This document shows, in pieces, positions 47,936 through 56,619 of a stretch of DNA of 64,000 bases (position 1 is its first letter; each line of letters opens with the position of its first letter). The position numbers were made by a program, and so were the translations under genes. Origin of the DNA: Stenotrophomonas rhizophila. GTDB lineage: Bacteria; Pseudomonadota; Gammaproteobacteria; Xanthomonadales; Xanthomonadaceae. The notes under the pieces are model-generated. The model was given only the letters and a program-made list of their open reading frames with translations. It had not been told where the DNA came from and searched no databases. The stretch covers positions 434,001-498,000 of the forward strand of contig NZ_RJKV01000002.1 in NCBI RefSeq assembly GCF_003751305.1. Direction: 5' to 3'.

Positions 47936-49201
47936 TCAGTTGATGGACACGCGCTCGGCATCGCCGAACAGATCGCTGCCGGACACCACGACACGATCGC
48001 CGGGTTGCAGGCCAGAGAGGATTTCCACTTCGCCCAGGCTGCTCACACCGAGCTTGACCGGGCGGCGGACGGCACTGCTGCCGTCCATGACGTAGGCGTA
48101 GCCGTTGCCCTGTTCAACGAACGGGCCACGCTCGATCTTCAGTGCGTTGCGGCGGGTATCGAGCAGTACGCGTGCCTGCATGCGCTGGCTCTGGCGCAGA
48201 CCCTGCGGCTGCTTGTCGGAGAAGCGGATGCGGGCGTTGACCTCGCCGGCGACTACCTCCGGGGAGACGGCGGAGATCTCACCGGCAAACTGGCCGCTGC
48301 CGCCGGTGAGCTGGGCGGGCATGCCGATCGACAGCTCGCGGGCGAAGCTCTCCGGCACCTTGATCTCGATCTCGAAGCGGGACAGATCGACCACGCCCAG
48401 GATCGGTGCATTGGCGACCACGTTGGTGTGCTGGGTGGCCTGCACCTGGCCGACCTGGCCATCGAACGGGGCACGCAGGGTGAGCGCATCGACCTGACGT
48501 TCGACTTCGGTCACCACGGCGCGCTGGCGATCGGCCAGCAGGCGCTTGTTGCGCGCGTCCAGATCGGCACCCTGTGCTTTCAACATCGCATCCTTGCGGG
48601 CATGTTCCAGCTGGATGTCGCTCTTCTTGACCGTGTCTTCGGCCTTGGCGACATCGACCTGCGGCACCGCGCCGCCATCGAAACCGCGCTTGTAGCGCTC
48701 CAGATCGCGCACTGCGGCCTGGCGTTCGATCACGGCCTGGTCGGTGTCTTTCTGGGCAGTGGCGCGGGCGAGGGTGGCATCCAGGGTGGCGCGGCTGGCC
48801 TCGGCCTGCAGGCCGGCCAGCGTGGCCTGTTCCTGGGCCAGTTTGCTGCGCAGTTCCGGGCTGTCGATCACGGCCAGCTCCTGGCCCTGCTTGACCACGT
48901 CACCGGCGACCACCTTCAGGGTCACGGTGCCGGCGGAGATGGCGTAGAGCACCGGATTGTTGGCGGCGATCACGCGGCCGTCGGCGGCGATATCGCGGAC
49001 CATGTCGCCCCGGGTGACCTCGGCGACGCGGACACGGGCGCTGTCAAAGGAGCGGCTGGCGCCGAGCCACGCGCGGGCGGCGAAGCCGATCGCCAGCAGC
49101 ACGACCAGGGCGGCGACCGCCGGCCACAGCCAGCGCTTCCACGGGGCGGGCGCGGCGTGCGAGGAAAGGGTCTGGTCCTGGGCGGAAGTGTCGCGGATCA
49201 T
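47936..49201 (-). CDS. MacA/HlyD-type periplasmic adaptor
   Basis: A 421-residue membrane-fusion protein. One N-terminal membrane anchor (WLWPAVAALVVLLAIGFAAR) is followed by a lipoyl/barrel-sandwich region, a long helical hairpin and the second lipoyl half VDALTLRAPFDGQVGQV. Then come a beta-barrel and the membrane-proximal domain (LQPGDRVVVSG). It would link the ABC exporter to an outer-membrane channel such as TolC, which is not in the window. ATG at 49201 is preferred to one 51 bases earlier, which lies upstream of the start site predicted from the sigma-54 promoter. It is the first gene of the module. Confidence 0.9.
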   Translation of the reverse strand: MIRDTSAQDQTLSSHAAPAPWKRWLWPAVAALVVLLAIGFAARAWLGASRSFDSARVRVAEVTRGDMVRDIAADGRVIAANNPVLYAISAGTVTLKVVAGDVVKQGQELAVIDSPELRSKLAQEQATLAGLQAEASRATLDATLARATAQKDTDQAVIERQAAVRDLERYKRGFDGGAVPQVDVAKAEDTVKKSDIQLEHARKDAMLKAQGADLDARNKRLLADRQRAVVTEVERQVDALTLRAPFDGQVGQVQATQHTNVVANAPILGVVDLSRFEIEIKVPESFARELSIGMPAQLTGGSGQFAGEISAVSPEVVAGEVNARIRFSDKQPQGLRQSQRMQARVLLDTRRNALKIERGPFVEQGNGYAYVMDGSSAVRRPVKLGVSSLGEVEILSGLQPGDRVVVSGSDLFGDAERVSIN

Positions 49202-49235
49202 CGGGCTCGTTCGCGGTTGGGTTGTGAAGTAACAA

Positions 49236-49252
49236 AGCAGACTTCGTGCCAA
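49236..49252 (-). promoter_or_regulatory. Sigma-54 promoter of the exporter module
   Basis: On the minus strand TTGGCACGAAGTCTGCT matches the sigma-54 consensus: GG of the -24 box and GC of the -12 box are separated by exactly ten bases. Only the first base of the usual TTGC is changed (CTGC). Transcription would start near 49226, about 25 bases before the adaptor ATG at 49201. Confidence 0.75.
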
Positions 49253-49259
49253 CTTTTAA

Positions 49260-49327
49260 CCCTTTGAAAACAAGGGCTTGCGAATCCTGCGGCGTGTCCG
49301 GGTGTCCGCGGACACGGGACCGGACAC
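49260..49327. promoter_or_regulatory. Candidate activator sites for the sigma-54 regulator
   Basis: A perfect 14-bp palindrome GTGTCCGCGGACAC (49302-49315) is flanked by the same half site, GTGTCCG at 49294-49300 and CGGACAC at 49321-49327. The cluster is centred about 80-85 bases upstream of the predicted start, the usual place for NtrC-family enhancers. A separate dyad CCCTT-N7-AAGGG lies at 49260-49276. The glmS promoter is on the other side. Confidence 0.6.
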
Positions 49328-49405
49328 TTTCGTTAAGCGGACAGCGCCCAAGCCGCCTTGGTCGCCACGCTAGAATGCGAGGCTAACCAGCAGGGATCTG
49401 AATCT

Positions 49406-51247
49406 ATGTGCGGCATTGTGGGGGCGATCGCCCATCGCGACGTGGTACCGGTACTCATCGAAGGATTGAAGCGACTGGAATACCGGGGCTACGACTCCTC
49501 CGGCATTGCGGTGATCGATACCGCTGCCGCTGAAGCTGACGTCCGTCGTGTGCGCCGTACCGGCCGCGTGGCCGAGATGGAGAAGGCCGCTGCGAGCGAA
49601 GGCTTCCAGTCGCTGCTCGGGATCGGCCACACGCGCTGGGCTACCCACGGTGGCGTGACCGAAGCCAACGCCCACCCGCACATCAGCCACGGTGTGGCGC
49701 TGGTGCACAACGGCATCATCGAGAACCATGAAGAGCAGCGCGAGAAGCTGCGCGCGCTGGGCTACACCTTCGAGTCGCAGACCGATACCGAAGTGATCGC
49801 GCACCTGATGCACCATCACCTCAAGGAAGGCGACAGCCTGCTCTCGGCGCTGCAGCGCACGGTCAAGGAGTTGACCGGTGCCTACGCGCTGGCGGTGATG
49901 AGCCGTGCCGAGCCGGACCACTTCGTCTGCGCGCGCATGGGCTGCCCACTGCTGGTCGGCCTGGGCGAGGGCGAGAACTTCGTCGCCTCCGACGTCTCGG
50001 CGATCATCCAGGCCACCCGCACCGTGATCTTCCTGGAAGAGGGCGATACCGCCGACATCCGCCGCGACGGCGTGCAGGTGTACGACGAGCACAACCAGCC
50101 GATCGTGCGCGATGTGCACCTGTCGGATGTCTCGCTCGCGTCGCTGGAGCTGGGTCCGTACCGCCACTTCATGCAGAAGGAAATCCACGAGCAGCCGCGC
50201 GCGCTCGGCGACACCATCGAGGCGGCGATCGACGCCGGTGGCTTCCCGGCGACGCTGTTTGGCAAGAACGCTGAGGCGGTGTTGTCGGGTATCGAAGGCG
50301 TGCAGATCCTCGCCTGCGGCACCAGTTACTACGCCGGCCTGACGGCACGCTACTGGATTGAATCCATCGCCGGCCTGCCGTGCAGCGTGGAGATCGCCAG
50401 CGAGTATCGCTACCGTGCGGCGTACGCCAATCCCAAGCATCTGATCGTCACCATTTCCCAGTCCGGCGAAACGCTGGATACGATGGAAGCGCTCAAGTAC
50501 GCCAAGTCGCTTGGTCATCTGCATACGCTGTCGATCTGCAACGTGCCCGAGAGCGCGATTCCGCGCGCGAGCGAACTGGTCTGCTACACCCGCGCCGGTG
50601 CCGAGATCGGTGTTGCCTCGACCAAGGCCTTCACCACCCAGCTGGCAGCGTTGTTCCAGCTCACCGTGGTACTGGGCAAGCTGCACGGCCGCATCGATGC
50701 TGCGCAGGAAGCGGACTACCTGGAGCAGCTGCGCTTCCTGCCGGGCAGCGTGCAGCACGCGCTCAACATGGAGCCGCAGATCGCCGCATGGGCCGAGCGC
50801 TTCGCGCGCAAGAGCAGTGCACTGTTCCTGGGGCGCGGCCTGCACTACCCGATCGCGCTGGAAGGCGCGCTCAAGCTCAAGGAGATCACCTATATCCACG
50901 CCGAGGCGTACCCGGCCGGTGAGCTCAAGCACGGCCCGCTGGCGCTGGTGGATGAGGACATGCCGGTGGTGGTGATCGCCCCGAACGACAGCCTGCTGGA
51001 GAAGGTCAAATCCAACATGCAGGAAGTGCGTGCGCGGGGCGGCGAACTGTTCGTGTTCGCCGACCAGGACAGCAACTTCGTGGAGTCCGACGGCGTGCAC
51101 GTGATCCGCACGCCGCGCCATGTCGGCGCGCTGAGCGCGGTCGTGCATACCATCCCGGTGCAGCTGCTGGCGTACCACACCGCACTGGCGCGCGGGACAG
51201 ATGTGGACAAGCCGCGCAACCTGGCCAAGAGCGTGACGGTGGAGTGA
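49406..51247 (+). CDS. glmS: Glutamine-fructose-6-phosphate aminotransferase
   Basis: A 613-residue enzyme that makes glucosamine 6-phosphate from fructose 6-phosphate and glutamine, the first step toward UDP-GlcNAc. The catalytic cysteine is residue 2 ([14 protein letters not shown]), so ATG at 49406 is certain. The glutaminase domain has [11 protein letters not shown] and [10 protein letters not shown]. Two SIS domains contain [22 protein letters not shown] and the ending [18 protein letters not shown] box (49371-49376) is a likely -10. No glmS ribozyme is expected or seen. A terminator follows. Confidence 0.98.
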   Translation: MCGIVGAIAHRDVVPVLIEGLKRLEYRGYDSSGIAVIDTAAAEADVRRVRRTGRVAEMEKAAASEGFQSLLGIGHTRWATHGGVTEANAHPHISHGVALVHNGIIENHEEQREKLRALGYTFESQTDTEVIAHLMHHHLKEGDSLLSALQRTVKELTGAYALAVMSRAEPDHFVCARMGCPLLVGLGEGENFVASDVSAIIQATRTVIFLEEGDTADIRRDGVQVYDEHNQPIVRDVHLSDVSLASLELGPYRHFMQKEIHEQPRALGDTIEAAIDAGGFPATLFGKNAEAVLSGIEGVQILACGTSYYAGLTARYWIESIAGLPCSVEIASEYRYRAAYANPKHLIVTISQSGETLDTMEALKYAKSLGHLHTLSICNVPESAIPRASELVCYTRAGAEIGVASTKAFTTQLAALFQLTVVLGKLHGRIDAAQEADYLEQLRFLPGSVQHALNMEPQIAAWAERFARKSSALFLGRGLHYPIALEGALKLKEITYIHAEAYPAGELKHGPLALVDEDMPVVVIAPNDSLLEKVKSNMQEVRARGGELFVFADQDSNFVESDGVHVIRTPRHVGALSAVVHTIPVQLLAYHTALARGTDVDKPRNLAKSVTVE

Positions 51248-51282
51248 TGTGTCCGCTGCCGAGGCGGCGCTGACACGTATCT

Positions 51283-51311
51283 AGGGTGGCCCTGCGGGTC
51301 CACCCTTTTTT
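51283..51311 (+). terminator. Rho-independent terminator after glmS
   Basis: AGGGTGG (51283-51289) pairs with CCACCCT (51300-51306), with extra CCC/GGG pairing inside, followed by six Ts (51306-51311). Confidence 0.9.
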
Positions 51312-51327
51312 GTGCGATCACCCCGTT

Positions 51328-51394
51328 GTAGAGCCACCCATGGGTGGCTGCGGGAGCCGGAGCGAAGAACAGCCACCCCATGGGGTGGCTCTAC
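51328..51394. repeat. Paired GTAG...CTAC palindromes after glmS
   Basis: GTAG (51328) with a GAGCCACCCATGGGTGGCT-type palindrome faces an inverted copy ending AGCCACCCCATGGGGTGGCT and CTAC (51391-51394). The separator is 24 bases. The rest of the gap to 51633 shows no gene and probably carries the promoter of the CBS gene (TAGAAT at 51539-51544). Confidence 0.75.
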
Positions 51395-51633
51395 ACGGCC
51401 GTCGGCACCGGAACTTTAGTCTCAGTCTGCTGAGGCATTCAGCGACGGTTTTAACGACGGTGCCATTCTCAGGGTCGTGCACCGCGTTCCACGACGAACC
51501 GTCCCAGATTTGCAAACTCCTGGGCCCGGGTGCGGTCGTAGAATCGAGTGACCGAGGCACGGCGGTCTCACTGCCGACCTCGCTGCAATCAGGCGCATCT
51601 CTCGACTTCAGTACCCTGCATCAGGAAACAAGA

Positions 51634-52065
51634 ATGAACGTCCGCGAACTCCTGCAATCCAAGAAAGAAACGATCGTCACCATCGATGTGGAAGACACCA
51701 TCGGTGCGGCGGCCCACAAGATGAGCGCGCACAAGATCGCTGCCCTTGTGGTCATGAAAGATGATGCGCCGGTGAGGATCATTTCCGAGAAAGACATCGT
51801 GCGCACGCTGGCCGACGACGGCCCGCAGGCCGGGCGCCGGGTCATTTCCACGCTGCCGTCGGCAGGGTTGGAAGGCATCGGACCGGACGCCACCCTCAAG
51901 CAGGCGATGGCGCTCATGACCTACTCGCGTCACCGCCACCTGATGGTGACCGAAGACGCCAAGCTGGTCGGCATCCTGAGCCTGGGCGACATCGTCAAGA
52001 ATCTGCTCAGCGAGCTGGAGCTGGAAAAGGCGGTGCTGCAGGACATCTACATGGCGGCGCACTGA
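51634..52065 (+). CDS. Two-CBS-domain protein
   Basis: A 143-residue cytoplasmic protein made of a CBS pair: first motif VEDTIGAAAHKMSAHKIAAL with IISEKDIVR, second DATLKQAMALMTYSRHRHLM with VGILSLGDIVK. Stand-alone CBS pairs bind adenine nucleotides and regulate partner proteins. The partner is unknown. ATG at 51634 follows AGGA with nine-base spacing. It stands alone and converges with the UdgX gene. Confidence 0.88.
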   Translation: MNVRELLQSKKETIVTIDVEDTIGAAAHKMSAHKIAALVVMKDDAPVRIISEKDIVRTLADDGPQAGRRVISTLPSAGLEGIGPDATLKQAMALMTYSRHRHLMVTEDAKLVGILSLGDIVKNLLSELELEKAVLQDIYMAAH

Positions 52066-52127
52066 AACTGCCCGTGTCCAGCTGACGGGTAACGCCGGCT
52101 GCCGGCCGGCAACCCCACGCTGGAGAA

Positions 52128-53579
52128 TCAACGTCGGCCGTCAAGGCCGTTCAGCTGCTGAAGGTCCGACAGCAGCAGCCGATAGGCTGCCTGCTGTGGC
52201 TCACCTGCCGGCTGCCGTAACACCCACGACGGATGCACCGTGGCGAATGCACGGGTGCCGTCCTCCAGTGAGTGCCAGCGTCCGTGGTTTGCCATCAGGT
52301 TGAACCCGGCGCCGAACACCGCGGTGGCTGCACTCGCCCCCAGGCAGACGATCACCTGCGGTCGCACGTTCTCGATCTCGCCCATCAGCCACGGCCGGCA
52401 CGCGTTGATGTGGGTGATCTGCGGCTTGCTGTGAATGCGACGCTTGCCGCGCCGTTCGAAGCGGAAGTGCTTGACCGCGTTGGTCAGGTAGAGCGTGCGG
52501 CGATCAATGCCAAGCTCGCGCAGGGCGCGATCCAGCAGCTGTCCGGCGGGACCGACGAACGGGTGCCCGCTGAGGTCCTCGCTGTCGCCGGGCTGCTCGC
52601 CCACCAGCATGATCCGTGCGTCCTGTGGGCCTTCGCCGAACACGGTCTGCGTGGCCGGCTCCCAGAGTGGGCAGCGTCGGCACGCGGCAGCCGCATCGCG
52701 CAGGGCATCGAGTGTGGCAGGTGGGGCATCCGCTACCGGCGTGGGTGAGGCGATGGCCGCGGGGATACGCCGTCGCGGGGCCTGTGCCTCACGGTCGTGC
52801 ATCTCCTGCACCCGGTCACCGGCATCACGGACCAGCTGCGGCAGCAACGACGCCTCGGGCAGGTGTTTCCAGTATCTGGCCGGCATCTCCTGCTGCATCA
52901 TCCGCGTGTTGAGCCGTGCCGGATTGAAGATGTTGGCGTAGTAGGTGCGCCACAGTTCTTCGCGCGCATCCTCAACGGGCGCATCGCTCTGGTGGCCACC
53001 CGGACCAAACGACAGCGCCTGCCCATCCCAGTGCACGCTGCGGTACGGCGTCAGGATCGCCCAGCGCATGCCGGCGAAGCGCCGCGCGAAGAACGGTGCC
53101 ACGCGGTCCACGATCTGGTGATCCGGTTCGAACCACGCAATGAAGGCATCCTGCTCGCCGGGCACTTCGCGGAAGCGGACGAACGCTTTCATTTTATGCG
53201 TGTCGCGGCGGACTGCCTGGCTCAGGGCCATGGCGCGCAGCACGTCGGGATCGGCGGGGTTGGACAGCAGGCTGCGCTCGCCATGCGTGATGCGCCAGAG
53301 CATGCGGTAGAGCAGCGACATCCGTTGCGGATCGCGATGGCACAGGCAGATGGCAGCCAGCTCGACAAACGCCTTGGAGACATACATTTGCGGCTCGGCC
53401 AGTGGCGTGCGGCCATCGTCCAGCGAGGTCAGTGACGGGGCATCAAGCAATGAAGCCCCCTGATCCTGCAGCCAGTCCAGCTGATCCGGTGGCACCGCGT
53501 GGCGCAAGGCCAGCCGCGCGGCCGCGCGCCATGCATCCAACGACCATGCCGGCTCGACACGCACACTCCAGCGTGACAT
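52128..53579 (-). CDS. DUF4130-UdgX fusion, uracil-DNA binding/glycosylase protein
   Basis: A 483-residue fusion. The N-terminal half is a DUF4130/TIGR03915-type domain (HKMKAFVRFREV; APFFARRFAGMRW; RTYYANIFNPARLN; MPARYWKHLPEA). The C-terminal half is a UdgX-type UDG domain. It has Fe-S cysteines beginning CRRCPLW, GEQPGDSEDLSGHPFVGPAG, and the UdgX loop GKRRIHSKPQ, whose His forms a covalent link to the abasic site in characterised UdgX. ATG at 53579 is chosen for the N-terminus MSRWSVRVEPAW. It begins one base after the radical-SAM gene ends, and the two always appear to be a unit in this family. Confidence 0.9.
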   Translation of the reverse strand: MSRWSVRVEPAWSLDAWRAAARLALRHAVPPDQLDWLQDQGASLLDAPSLTSLDDGRTPLAEPQMYVSKAFVELAAICLCHRDPQRMSLLYRMLWRITHGERSLLSNPADPDVLRAMALSQAVRRDTHKMKAFVRFREVPGEQDAFIAWFEPDHQIVDRVAPFFARRFAGMRWAILTPYRSVHWDGQALSFGPGGHQSDAPVEDAREELWRTYYANIFNPARLNTRMMQQEMPARYWKHLPEASLLPQLVRDAGDRVQEMHDREAQAPRRRIPAAIASPTPVADAPPATLDALRDAAAACRRCPLWEPATQTVFGEGPQDARIMLVGEQPGDSEDLSGHPFVGPAGQLLDRALRELGIDRRTLYLTNAVKHFRFERRGKRRIHSKPQITHINACRPWLMGEIENVRPQVIVCLGASAATAVFGAGFNLMANHGRWHSLEDGTRAFATVHPSWVLRQPAGEPQQAAYRLLLSDLQQLNGLDGRR

Positions 53580-53580
53580 G

Positions 53581-54879
53581 TCAGTGGGCAGCAGCGTCGG
53601 GGAACAATGCGCCCTGTCGCGGCGGTGGCGCCAGCCGCGCCCGCAGCGCCGCCGGATCATCCAGTGCACGCCGCGGATGATGGTCGGCCAACTGCACGAA
53701 CGGCAGCAGCTTGCTCATCGGTGCACGCAGACGGGCCACATCGGCCACGCGCAGGCGTCCATGTCGCCGTGCCATCAGCACCCGTTTGACGTTGCGCACG
53801 CCAAGCCCGGGTACGCGCAGCAGCAGCTCCTTGGGCGCGATATTGAGATCGACCGGGAAGCGCTCGGGGTGGCGGATCGCCCAGGCCATCTTCGGGTCGA
53901 TGTCCAGATCCAGCATGCCGCCCTGGGTGGTATCGGTGATTTCCTCCACACCGTACCCGTAGAAGCGCAGCAGCCAGTCGGCCTGGTAGAGGCGATGCTC
54001 GCGTGCCAGCGGTGGCGCCTGCAGGGGCAGCGCCTTGCTGGCATCGGGAATAGGGCTGAAGGCGGAGTAGTAGACGCGGCGCATCCGATAATTGCCGTAC
54101 AGATTGTCGGCCGCGCTGAGGATCTGGTTGTCGCTGGCACCGTCCGCACCGACGATCATCTGGGTGCTCTGCCCGGCAGGGGCGAAGCGGGGGGCACGCG
54201 CACGCCGCCCGCGCGGGGCCGGTGACGGTGCGGATACCGCAGTACTGGCTGGATCGGACTTGCGCGCCTCTTTGGCTTCCTCGATCTGCCAGCGCAGCTC
54301 ACCCATGGCGCCCCGGATCGAGGGCAGTGACTTCTCCGGTGCGAAACTGGCCAGCCCGGCTTCGGTGGGCAGCTCGATGTTGATCGACAGCCGATCGGCA
54401 TGGCGCCCGGCGGCGGCAAGCAGTTCCGGCGATGCTTCGGGGATGGTCTTGAGGTGGATGTACCCGGCGAACCGGTGTTCCTCGCGCAGCACCCGCGCCA
54501 CTTCCACCATCCGTTCCATGGTGTAGTCGGCGTTGCGGATGATCCCACTGGAGAGGAACAGGCCTTCGATGTAGTTGCGCTTGTAGAAATCCATCGTCAG
54601 CGCGACCACTTCGTCCACGCTGAAGCGGGCCCGCTGCACGTTGCTCGACACGCGGTTGACGCAGTACGCGCAGTCGTAGATGCAGAAGTTGGTCAGCAGG
54701 ATTTTCAGCAGCGACACACACCGGCCATCCGGCGTGTAGCTGTGGCAGATGCCCATGCCCTCGGTGCTGCCGATGCCACCGGACGCACGCGAATCGCGCT
54801 TGCCCGCGCCGCTGGAGGCGCAGGACGCATCGTACTTCGCGGCATCGGCAAGGATGGCCAGTTTGCGGATCGTCTCCAT
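53581..54879 (-). CDS. Radical SAM protein, putative DNA modification/repair (TIGR03916-type)
   Basis: A 432-residue radical SAM enzyme. The [4Fe-4S] cluster motif is CIYDCAYC (CxxxCxxC) in LLTNFCIYDCAYCVNR. Further SAM-fold marks are GLFLSSGIIRNADYTMERMV and LSINIELPTE. A Pro/Arg-rich insert (SPAPRGRRARAPR) precedes TQMIVGADGASDNQIL. A helix-hairpin-helix near the C-terminus (LLLRVPGLGVRNVKRVL) suggests DNA binding. The substrate is not established. It is co-transcribed with the downstream DUF4130-UdgX gene, so a joint role in removing or repairing a modified base is likely. Confidence 0.9.
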   Translation of the reverse strand: METIRKLAILADAAKYDASCASSGAGKRDSRASGGIGSTEGMGICHSYTPDGRCVSLLKILLTNFCIYDCAYCVNRVSSNVQRARFSVDEVVALTMDFYKRNYIEGLFLSSGIIRNADYTMERMVEVARVLREEHRFAGYIHLKTIPEASPELLAAAGRHADRLSINIELPTEAGLASFAPEKSLPSIRGAMGELRWQIEEAKEARKSDPASTAVSAPSPAPRGRRARAPRFAPAGQSTQMIVGADGASDNQILSAADNLYGNYRMRRVYYSAFSPIPDASKALPLQAPPLAREHRLYQADWLLRFYGYGVEEITDTTQGGMLDLDIDPKMAWAIRHPERFPVDLNIAPKELLLRVPGLGVRNVKRVLMARRHGRLRVADVARLRAPMSKLLPFVQLADHHPRRALDDPAALRARLAPPPRQGALFPDAAAH

Positions 54880-54953
54880 GGAGCGACCGTACCGGGGCGC
54901 CGTCTCATCCAGTGAGACGGGTCAGCCCGCGCCTGAAGAGTTCAGATTGCGGC

Positions 54954-55388
54954 TCAGCTGTCGAAGCTCACCTTCACTGATTCCGCGCTGTACCTCGCCG
55001 GCCCATGGAACACCACCTCGATGTTGTTGCCATCCGGATCCAGCGCGAATGCCGCGTAGTAACCGGGATGGTAAGGGCGTTCGCCCGGCGCACCGTTGTC
55101 CTTCCCGCCATTGGCCAATGCGGCCCGGTGGAAGGCGTCCACGGTCGCGCGGTCGCGGGCCTGGAAGGCGAGATGATGGCGGCCGGTGAGTTGGCCGAGC
55201 GCTGCTTCACTGTCCGCCGTGGAAATGAACAGCTCATCGGCCCAGAAATAGGTGTCGCCTTCACCGGCAATCGGGATCCCGATCGTGTCGAACACGGCCT
55301 GGTAGAAGCGGCGGCTGGCGGCGAGATCCTTGACCACCAGCTGCAGGTGATCGATCAGGCGGCCGCGGTGCAGTTCCATGGTTTCCAT
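54954..55388 (-). CDS. VOC-family (glyoxalase/dioxygenase fold) protein
   Basis: A 144-residue vicinal-oxygen-chelate protein: first beta-alpha-beta unit DHLQLVVKDLAASRRFYQAV, second unit with HHLAFQARDRATVDAFH and FALDPDGNNIEVVFHGP. Putative metal ligands are the His in each unit and the Glu in NNIEVVF. The reaction cannot be told. ATG at 55388 has GGAG about six bases upstream; an ATG nine bases later is an alternative. It is divergent from the small secreted protein gene. Confidence 0.82.
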   Translation of the reverse strand: METMELHRGRLIDHLQLVVKDLAASRRFYQAVFDTIGIPIAGEGDTYFWADELFISTADSEAALGQLTGRHHLAFQARDRATVDAFHRAALANGGKDNGAPGERPYHPGYYAAFALDPDGNNIEVVFHGPARYSAESVKVSFDS

Positions 55389-55571
55389 ACCGACTCCGTT
55401 GGGTGGGTGGACGGTCCGCAGGTATACCACTGGATGCGGTTGGACACGGTGCCGCCGTCTCGACCTTGCTGACCACGCGCGTGGACCTGTCGGCCGCGGC
55501 CCTTCCGCCAGCCCACGCGCTGACCTACGCTGCGCGCTGGCGTCATGAACGCGCAGACGGAGGAGGGAACG

Positions 55572-55934
55572 ATGCTGTGGATGGTGATGATGGCCCAGGC
55601 GGTCGCAGGCGACGCCGGCTATGAACAGGTGCGCGCACTGGCGCAGCGTGATGAAGCCAGCTTGGCGCCGGCGGCGTACACGGAAATGCTGGACAGCATG
55701 AGCCGGGTGGGCGGCGCGAGTTTCGCGCGGTGCATGCCGAAACCCGCGCCGGAGACGCTGGCACCGTTCACAGTGGTGCTGCAGCTGGATGCGCAGGGCA
55801 AGGTGGTGCGGACGTGGCGCGAAGGCGACGAAACGGTCGCACGCTGTGTCGATGCGGGGTTTGCCGGGAAGACCCTGTTCGTACCACCGAAGGCGCCGTT
55901 CCATGCGGCCTTCGAGTTCCAGGTCCAGCCATGA
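55572..55934 (+). CDS. Small exported protein of unknown function
   Basis: A 120-residue protein starting at 55572, five bases after a strong AGGAGGG site. An earlier ATG (55545) is in frame but lacks one. The N-terminus is short and hydrophobic (MLWMVMMAQAVAG), so it is probably exported. The mature part has two cysteines (FARCMPKP and VARCVDAGF) that could form a disulfide, and a TonB-C-like beta strand set (FTVVLQLDAQGKVVRTW). I do not recognise a family with confidence. It converges with gloA. Confidence 0.6.
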   Translation: MLWMVMMAQAVAGDAGYEQVRALAQRDEASLAPAAYTEMLDSMSRVGGASFARCMPKPAPETLAPFTVVLQLDAQGKVVRTWREGDETVARCVDAGFAGKTLFVPPKAPFHAAFEFQVQP

Positions 55935-55982
55935 CGCCCACGACGCGCCGGTACCTGCCGGCGCATCGCGGAGCGGCCGGGA

Positions 55983-56510
55983 TCAGGCGATCGGGGTGTT
56001 GGAGATGATCTCCACCCAGTAGCCGTCCGGGTCCTTGATGAAGGCCAGGTGCTTCATGCGGCCATCTTCCAGGCGCTTCTGGTAGGGCACCTGCAGCGCA
56101 TCGAAACGCTTGCAGGCGGCCTGGATGTCCGGCACGGACACGCAGATGTGGCCGAAGCCGCGCGGATCGCTGTTGCCGTCGTGATAGACCGCGCCGGCCT
56201 GGGTTTCAGTGCCGTGGTTGTGGGTCAGCTCCAGCACGCCGGGAATCCCGGCCATCCACACGCGGCGGGCGTCGTCGCCCTCGGGGATCTGCGTGCCGGC
56301 CGGCAGCAGGGCCAGGAAGTACAGGCTGAATTCGGCGTCGGGGAAGTGGCGCAGATCGATCAGGCGGAAGCCGAGCACGCCGGTATAGAACGCCAGCGAG
56401 GCGGCAGCATCCTTCACGCGGAGCATGGTGTGGTTGAACACGAAACCGGTGGTTTCGGCCGGCGGCTGGGCGGCGACACCCGGCTGGGTCTGGAAAGCGG
56501 CAAGGGACAT
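55983..56510 (-). CDS. gloA: Lactoylglutathione lyase (glyoxalase I)
   Basis: A 175-residue metal-dependent glyoxalase I that converts the methylglyoxal-glutathione hemithioacetal to S-lactoylglutathione. Metal ligands appear as His in FNHTMLRVKD, Glu in VLELTHNHG, His in GFGHICVSV and Glu in GYWVEIISN. The GSH-binding stretch GFRLIDLRHFPDAEFSLYFL is typical of the longer proteobacterial/eukaryote-like form. ATG at 56510 has AGGA five bases upstream. It is divergent from the Cds1-like gene. Confidence 0.92.
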   Translation of the reverse strand: MSLAAFQTQPGVAAQPPAETTGFVFNHTMLRVKDAAASLAFYTGVLGFRLIDLRHFPDAEFSLYFLALLPAGTQIPEGDDARRVWMAGIPGVLELTHNHGTETQAGAVYHDGNSDPRGFGHICVSVPDIQAACKRFDALQVPYQKRLEDGRMKHLAFIKDPDGYWVEIISNTPIA

Positions 56511-56619
56511 GGGGATCCTGGGGGCGGGGCCGCATCGGCGCGGCGGACACGTCATGTTACCGGTCCCGGCCGGGCGGGGTGGCGGGTAGAATGGTGTGTC
56601 TCCCTGACCAGCGTTCATC

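Noticed and set aside
46799..49267. An 822-codon plus-strand frame across the exporter genes
   Set aside because: The minus strand carries three intact exporter genes with clear motifs. The plus frame is an artefact of G/C-biased third positions.
49328..49405. Possible glmS ribozyme in front of glmS
   Set aside because: The leader after the TAGAAT box is only about 30 bases, far too short for the ribozyme, which is typical of Gram-positive bacteria.
52079..52120. Another GTAG-type palindrome between the CBS gene and the UdgX gene
   Set aside because: There is a GC-rich hairpin (GCCGGC/GGCCGGC), but the GTAG head is replaced by GTAA and the stem is degenerate. I did not count it as a family member.
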